This document shows positions 60,151 through 64,000 of a stretch of 64,000 nucleotides of DNA, one piece after another (the first letter of the stretch is position 1; each line of letters opens with the position of its first letter). This stretch comes from Bog-950 sp964493695. GTDB taxonomy: Bacteria; Bacteroidota; Bacteroidia; Chitinophagales; LD1. Under the pieces are notes generated by a model. The model saw only the letters and a program-made list of their open reading frames with translations, was not told the DNA's origin and ran no database searches. The stretch spans positions 1 through 64,000 of the forward strand of contig CAZBPG010000009.1 of the NCBI GenBank assembly GCA_964493695.1. Direction: 5' to 3'. The translations under genes were made by a program, and so were the position numbers.

Positions 60151-62613
60151 ATGAAGATTTCGTATAACTGGCTGAAGAATTATGTTGATTTTAACCTTAC
60201 TCCCAAAGATTTGGGAGAGGTACTGACCGGAGTGGGCCTGGAAGTGGAAGATATTACTCCTTTCGAAACTATAACAGGCGGATTAGAGGGTGTGGTGATA
60301 GGCGAAGTGAAAGAATGTGCCAAGCATCCCGATGCCGATAAACTTTCGGTAACTAAAGTAGATGCGGGTACCGGTGAACTATTGCAAATTGTTTGCGGTG
60401 CACCGAATGTAGCAGTCGGACAAAAAGTAGTAGTGGCGCTTGTTGGCTCAACATTGTATCCAACCGGTGGCGAAAAGCTGCAAATCAAAAAGGCAAAGAT
60501 TCGCGGGGTGGAAAGTCTTGGAATGATTTGTGCCGAAGATGAAATAGGGCTGAACGATAATCACGCAGGTATTATGGTGCTTGATTCTTCGGTGCCGGTG
60601 GGAACAAAAGCAGCCGACTACTTTAAGGTTGAAAAGGATTTTGTTATCGAAATAGGATTAACCCCGAACAGAGGAGATGCCAATTCGCATATTGGTGTAG
60701 CCCGCGATTTAGCTGCTGCATTGAATGTGGAATACAAGGCAAAAGTAAATTTCACTAAACCGGCTGTTCAGAAATCAGAAATCAGAAATCAGAAATCGGA
60801 AATTGCGCTTGAAGTTTTAGATATAGAAGCTTGTCCGCGTTACTCGGGTGTTACCATTTCCAACATCACCGTTGCCGAGTCACCGGATTGGCTGAAGAAT
60901 AAATTGAAGGCGATTGGCGCGCGTCCAATCAGCAACGTAGTGGATATTACTAACTATGTTTTGCATGAATACGGTCAGCCCTTACATGCCTTTGATGCTG
61001 ACAAAATTAGAGGGAGGAAAGTTGTTGTAAAGAAATTAGCAGAAGGAATCGTTTTCAAAACACTCGATGAAAAAGAAGTAAAACTAAGCGCTGAAGATTT
61101 AATGATTTGCGATGCTGAAGGAGGAATGTGCATTGCCGGTGTGTTTGGAGGAGCGAACAGCGGAGTAACCGCTGCTACAAAAAATATCTTTTTAGAGAGC
61201 GCTTATTTCTCTGCCACCGGTATACGTAAAACAGGAACGCGTTTGAATCTGCGCACCGATGCAGCTACACACTACGAAAAAGGCACCGACCCTAACATTA
61301 CGGTGGAAGCATTGAAGCGGGCCTCTGCATTAATCTGCGAAATCTGCGGAGGAAATGTTTCCTCTGAAATCATTGACATTTATCCCAACCCGATAGAAGG
61401 ATGGCGGTTTTCGGTTTCGTATGCGCACATGATTAAGCTGGCGGGTTTCCCGATTGAGAAGGAAACCATTAAACAGATTTTAAATCATCTTGAAATAAAG
61501 ATTGAAAAAGAGGAAAGCGATGAATGGCAATTGCTGGTTCCTGCTTTCAAAACCGATGTTAAAAGAGAAGCTGATGTAGTGGAAGAGGTTATCCGCATAC
61601 TGGGTTATAACAGTTTTACGCTTCCTAAAACTTTGAAATCGAGCTTGAGTTACAGCCCGAAAGTGGATACACAAAAGATGGAAAACCTGGTAGCTGATAT
61701 GCTGACCGGTGCGGGTTTTTCGGAAATGTGGACGAACTCGGTTACACAATCGAAGTACGAAGAAGATGAACTATTGAAACAGCAGCAGGTGAAATTGCTG
61801 AACAGTCAGACCGTTGAACTGGATTCGTTGCGCACTTCGATGTTGTATTCGGGTTTGGAAGTGATTGCTTACAACCAAAACCGCAAAGCAACCGATTTGC
61901 GCCTGTATGAATTCGGCAGAACATATCACAAAACAGATGGGAAATTTGCGGAAGGCAATCATTTGCAGATTCTGTTGACCGGTAAAAAAGCGGAAGATAA
62001 CTGGCTGGTGAAGGGAATACCTTATAACTTCTACCATTTGAAAAGTGTAGTGATGAATGTGTTGAACCGGTTGGGTCATTACAGCTTCGAAAAAGAAGTG
62101 GTGGAGAAAAACCCATTTGCGTTCGGATTAGTACTAAAAGTTGTTGGTGATAACACCAACAACGGCACCAACAGTGGCGGAGTTGAAATAGCCCGCTTAG
62201 GTAGTATTGCAAAACCGGTGCTTTCAAAATTTGATATTAAGAACGAGGTGTTCTTTGCTGATTTAAATTGGGCTTACCTGTTAGAGAAATCGCAGTTTGC
62301 TAAAACATCTTTCAGCGAATTGCCTAAATTTCCTTCTGTAAAGCGCGACCTGGCGATGGTGGTGAATGAAGATTTGCAGTTTGAAGCCATTGAGAAAATA
62401 GCGGTGGCGGAGTCGAAGAAACTGTTGCAGGAGGTTTCTTTGTTCGATGTTTACAAAGGCGATAAAATGGAGAAAGGGAAAAAGAGTTATGCGGTGAGTT
62501 TCATTTTTCAGCACCCGGAAAAGACTTTAACCGATGCGGAAATTGAAAAGGTGATGAGTAAACTGATGAACAAATACGAAAGCGAGTTGGGAGCGGTTAT
62601 CAGAAAATCATAA
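60151..62613 (+). CDS. pheT: Phenylalanine-tRNA ligase beta subunit
   Basis: An 820-residue subunit of the alpha2-beta2 enzyme that charges tRNA-Phe. The N-terminal tRNA-binding OB fold (residues 40-150, HPDADKLSVTKVDAGTGELL), B3/B4 editing region (FDADKIRGRKVVVKKL, IFLESAYFSATGIRKTGTRL), B5 (FKTDVKREADVVEEVIRILG) and the C-terminal FDX-ACB domain (FPSVKRDLAMVVNEDL) are all complete. Residues 207-218 (QKSEIRNQKSEI) come from a 7-base tandem repeat in the DNA, in the linker before B3. It heads a co-directional run with the next three genes. Confidence 0.98.
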   Translation: MKISYNWLKNYVDFNLTPKDLGEVLTGVGLEVEDITPFETITGGLEGVVIGEVKECAKHPDADKLSVTKVDAGTGELLQIVCGAPNVAVGQKVVVALVGSTLYPTGGEKLQIKKAKIRGVESLGMICAEDEIGLNDNHAGIMVLDSSVPVGTKAADYFKVEKDFVIEIGLTPNRGDANSHIGVARDLAAALNVEYKAKVNFTKPAVQKSEIRNQKSEIALEVLDIEACPRYSGVTISNITVAESPDWLKNKLKAIGARPISNVVDITNYVLHEYGQPLHAFDADKIRGRKVVVKKLAEGIVFKTLDEKEVKLSAEDLMICDAEGGMCIAGVFGGANSGVTAATKNIFLESAYFSATGIRKTGTRLNLRTDAATHYEKGTDPNITVEALKRASALICEICGGNVSSEIIDIYPNPIEGWRFSVSYAHMIKLAGFPIEKETIKQILNHLEIKIEKEESDEWQLLVPAFKTDVKREADVVEEVIRILGYNSFTLPKTLKSSLSYSPKVDTQKMENLVADMLTGAGFSEMWTNSVTQSKYEEDELLKQQQVKLLNSQTVELDSLRTSMLYSGLEVIAYNQNRKATDLRLYEFGRTYHKTDGKFAEGNHLQILLTGKKAEDNWLVKGIPYNFYHLKSVVMNVLNRLGHYSFEKEVVEKNPFAFGLVLKVVGDNTNNGTNSGGVEIARLGSIAKPVLSKFDIKNEVFFADLNWAYLLEKSQFAKTSFSELPKFPSVKRDLAMVVNEDLQFEAIEKIAVAESKKLLQEVSLFDVYKGDKMEKGKKSYAVSFIFQHPEKTLTDAEIEKVMSKLMNKYESELGAVIRKS
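60769..60803. repeat. Heptamer repeat CAGAAAT x5 within pheT
   Basis: CAGAAAT four times and CGGAAAT once, without gaps. The same family as in the rpsD-rpoA spacer. It encodes QKSEIRNQKSEI in a linker of PheT; 35 bases, with the frame kept overall. Confidence 0.85.
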
Positions 62614-62616
62614 GCC

Positions 62617-62919
62617 ATGAGTAAAACAATAGCCCACAAAGTTGATGAGGTTAAAAAGAAAGTAGTTCATCTGCTGGAGCAGAACCATAAACTTCTTTTA
62701 AAAAACGAAGAGCTGGAAGGGGAGGTAAAGGCTTTGAAGCAAACGCTGGAGGCGGAAGGCAGGAAAAGTGATGAATTATTGAATAAGATTAAAATAATTA
62801 AGTTAGCGCAGAATATCAGTTCTGCGGATTCGGAAAGTGCCGATGTAACGGAATTGAAAAGAAAAATTAACGAATACATTAAGGAGATAGACCATTGTAT
62901 TACCATGCTGAATGATTGA
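62617..62919 (+). CDS. Coiled-coil hypothetical protein
   Basis: A 100-residue helical protein starting 3 bases after pheT. Residues 5-55 are a continuous coiled coil (VVHLLEQNHKLLLKNEELEG, EVKALKQTLEAEGRKSDELL). The rest is a second helix pair ending YIKEIDHCITMLND. Small coiled-coil proteins at this position next to zapA are frequent in Bacteroidota and may act in division, perhaps as a ZapA/ZapB-like partner; this is inferred from context only. Confidence 0.8.
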   Translation: MSKTIAHKVDEVKKKVVHLLEQNHKLLLKNEELEGEVKALKQTLEAEGRKSDELLNKIKIIKLAQNISSADSESADVTELKRKINEYIKEIDHCITMLND

Positions 62920-62921
62920 AG

Positions 62922-63221
62922 ATGGCGGAGAAGAATGAAACGGTGAACATCAATGTTTTAATTGCGGAGCGGCTCTACCCGTTAAAGGTTATAAAGAGCG
63001 ATGAAGAAAAAGTACAGAACGCAGTAAGTCTGGTAAACGAGAAGATAAAAGAATACCAGCAACTGTATGATGGCAAAGATAAACAGGACTACATGGCTAT
63101 GTGCCTCCTGAACTTTGCGGTGGAACATGTGAATCTTCAGCACCATACGCAGCAAAACGACCGTTTACTGGAAGAAAAGATAACAGAATTAGAAGAAGTC
63201 CTTTCGGGCGCATCTAAATAA
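62922..63221 (+). CDS. zapA: Cell division protein ZapA
   Basis: A 99-residue protein that bundles FtsZ filaments at the division ring. MAEKNETVNINVLIAERLYP is the N-terminal beta-strand region of the family, followed by the globular head and a C-terminal helix (AVEHVNLQHHTQQNDRLLEE) for tetramer formation. ATG 62922 is chosen; a TTG six bases upstream overlaps the previous stop. It sits between the coiled-coil gene and rny, a common Bacteroidota order. Confidence 0.92.
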   Translation: MAEKNETVNINVLIAERLYPLKVIKSDEEKVQNAVSLVNEKIKEYQQLYDGKDKQDYMAMCLLNFAVEHVNLQHHTQQNDRLLEEKITELEEVLSGASK

Positions 63222-63255
63222 ATCTTCCCTTTAACTCTCCTCCTTTATAGTCATT

Positions 63256-63327
63256 CAGTTCGCAGTTCACAGTTCACGGCAAATACAGATTTGTTTTTGG
63301 CTGTTAACCGCAAACCGGAAACCGTCA
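63256..63327. repeat. Heptamer repeats, CAGTTCA and ACCGnAA families, zapA-rny spacer
   Basis: CAGTTCG, CAGTTCA, CAGTTCA (63256-63276) and ACCGCAA, ACCGGAA, ACCGTCA (63307-63327). Two families in one 140-base spacer. Confidence 0.65.
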
Positions 63328-63361
63328 ACTATTTTTAAACAACTATAAATAAATACCCAAA

Positions 63362-64000
63362 ATGGATAATAGCACAATCATCATCATCATTGCGGCAGGT
63401 ATTGCGGTAATGGCTGCGATTGTGGGTTTATTGGTGGGGCGCTCTATTACACAGAAAAGTAATGTGGATGTAGAGAAAAAAGCAGAGCAAGAAGTTTCGA
63501 AAAAACTTGCCGATGCACAAGCCGCAGCCGATAAACTCATGGCCGATGCCAAGCGAAATGCCGATAACGTAAAGAAGGACAAAGAACTTTCTGCCAAAGA
63601 ACATTTCATTCAGCTAAAGAGTAAGCACGAAGCCGAGGTTGCCGAGCGCAACAAAAAAGTAGTGGAAAAAGAAGCGCAACTGAAAGGCCTGCAAACCGAA
63701 GTTTCGCAGCGCACTTCTGAAATTGCCAAGAAAGAAAACGAAGTAGCAAAGAAGGAAGGGGAAATTACCAGCCTGAAAGAAAACCTGAACAAGCAGCTGG
63801 AACTGGTGAACTCCAAGAATGAGCAACTTAAAAAGAGCCACGAAATATTTGTGAGCAAGCTGGAGCAGATAAGCGGGTTGACTAAAGAAGATGCGAAGAA
63901 GGAACTGGTGGACAGCATGACCAAGGAAGCGGAAAGCGAAGCCTTGACTTTAACCAAAACTTTGATTGACGAAGCCAAGAGCAAAGCCAACAAGGAGGCG
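63362..64000 (+). CDS. rny: Ribonuclease Y, N-terminal part (cut by window end)
   Basis: The first 213 residues are present and the frame is open to the window edge. An N-terminal membrane helix (IIIIIAAGIAVMAAIVGLLV) anchors it; a long coiled coil follows (KKLADAQAAADKLMADAKRN onward, to about residue 170). The segment LEQISGLTKEDAKKELVDSM near residue 170 is the family hallmark before the KH and HD domains, which lie outside the window. RNase Y is a membrane-bound endoribonuclease starting mRNA decay. Confidence 0.93.
   Translation, partial: MDNSTIIIIIAAGIAVMAAIVGLLVGRSITQKSNVDVEKKAEQEVSKKLADAQAAADKLMADAKRNADNVKKDKELSAKEHFIQLKSKHEAEVAERNKKVVEKEAQLKGLQTEVSQRTSEIAKKENEVAKKEGEITSLKENLNKQLELVNSKNEQLKKSHEIFVSKLEQISGLTKEDAKKELVDSMTKEAESEALTLTKTLIDEAKSKANKEA

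Noticed and set aside
63222..63361. 6S RNA after zapA
   Set aside because: The 140-base spacer is too short and is filled by heptamer repeats; no long bulged hairpin is seen.

Overview
The window is chromosomal DNA of a member of the Bacteroidota. The evidence is direct: a PorP/SprF protein, a type-B (gliding-motility-associated) C-terminal domain, several type-A (T9SS) sorting domains, many PKD domains, DUF6029 and Omp28 proteins, an rpmJ without the zinc cysteines, and promoters of the Bacteroidota form TTTG-N18/19-TAnnTTTG. I cannot place it below phylum with confidence. A run of exactly 100 N at 51163-51262 marks a scaffold gap inside a tandem array, so this is a draft assembly.

Layout. 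0.2-15.3 kb: an HMA/AraC regulator, DUF3467, then a T9SS surface locus (giant PKD adhesin, XRE regulator, PorP/SprF), a sigma54-type response regulator, a second XRE paralogue, a PAS histidine kinase, a stand-alone receiver protein, a second PKD protein and a hypothetical protein followed by a 21-bp tandem repeat. 15.5-25.6 kb: tRNA-Pro(GGG), then a tight run of BatA-like protein, TPR histidine kinase, glycosyltransferase, degenerate dihydroorotase, DUF4199, two glycosyltransferases and a GHMP kinase, probably for surface glycan synthesis. 25.6-52 kb: the translation machinery, in separated blocks: rpsL-rpsG-fusA-rpsJ-rplC; tRNA-Trp-secE-nusG-rplK-rplA-rplJ; infA-rpmJ-rpsM-rpsK-rpsD-rpoA-rplQ; and a lone rplL on the minus strand. 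Between them lie a sigma4/alpha-CTD fusion protein, an HhH protein, an Omp28/T9SS protein, radC, a large M4 protease with CUB domains, a DUF4160/DUF2442 pair and an LRR T9SS protein. 52-64 kb: a DUF559 nuclease gene bracketed by inverted repeats, a saccharopine dehydrogenase-like protein, an envelope cluster (Omp28, T9SS cargo, TlpA, DUF6029, Omp28 lipoprotein), and pheT-hypothetical-zapA-rny, the last cut by the window edge.

The least ordinary content is non-coding. (1) Many operon spacers consist of degenerate 7-bp repeats of several families, and one such run lies inside pheT. (2) Two tandem arrays with the same 41-bp period and a shared core lie about 11 kb apart in opposite orientation. 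(3) Two 21-bp-period repeats occur, one in frame behind a stop codon. (4) A 547-bp unit carries a DUF559 endonuclease gene between inverted, hairpin-forming repeats, an arrangement like RAYT/REP elements. (5) REP-like C4/G4 palindromes are scattered through the gene ends, and one forms part of a lipoprotein signal peptide.

No CRISPR array, prophage, classical insertion sequence, rRNA gene or replication origin was seen.
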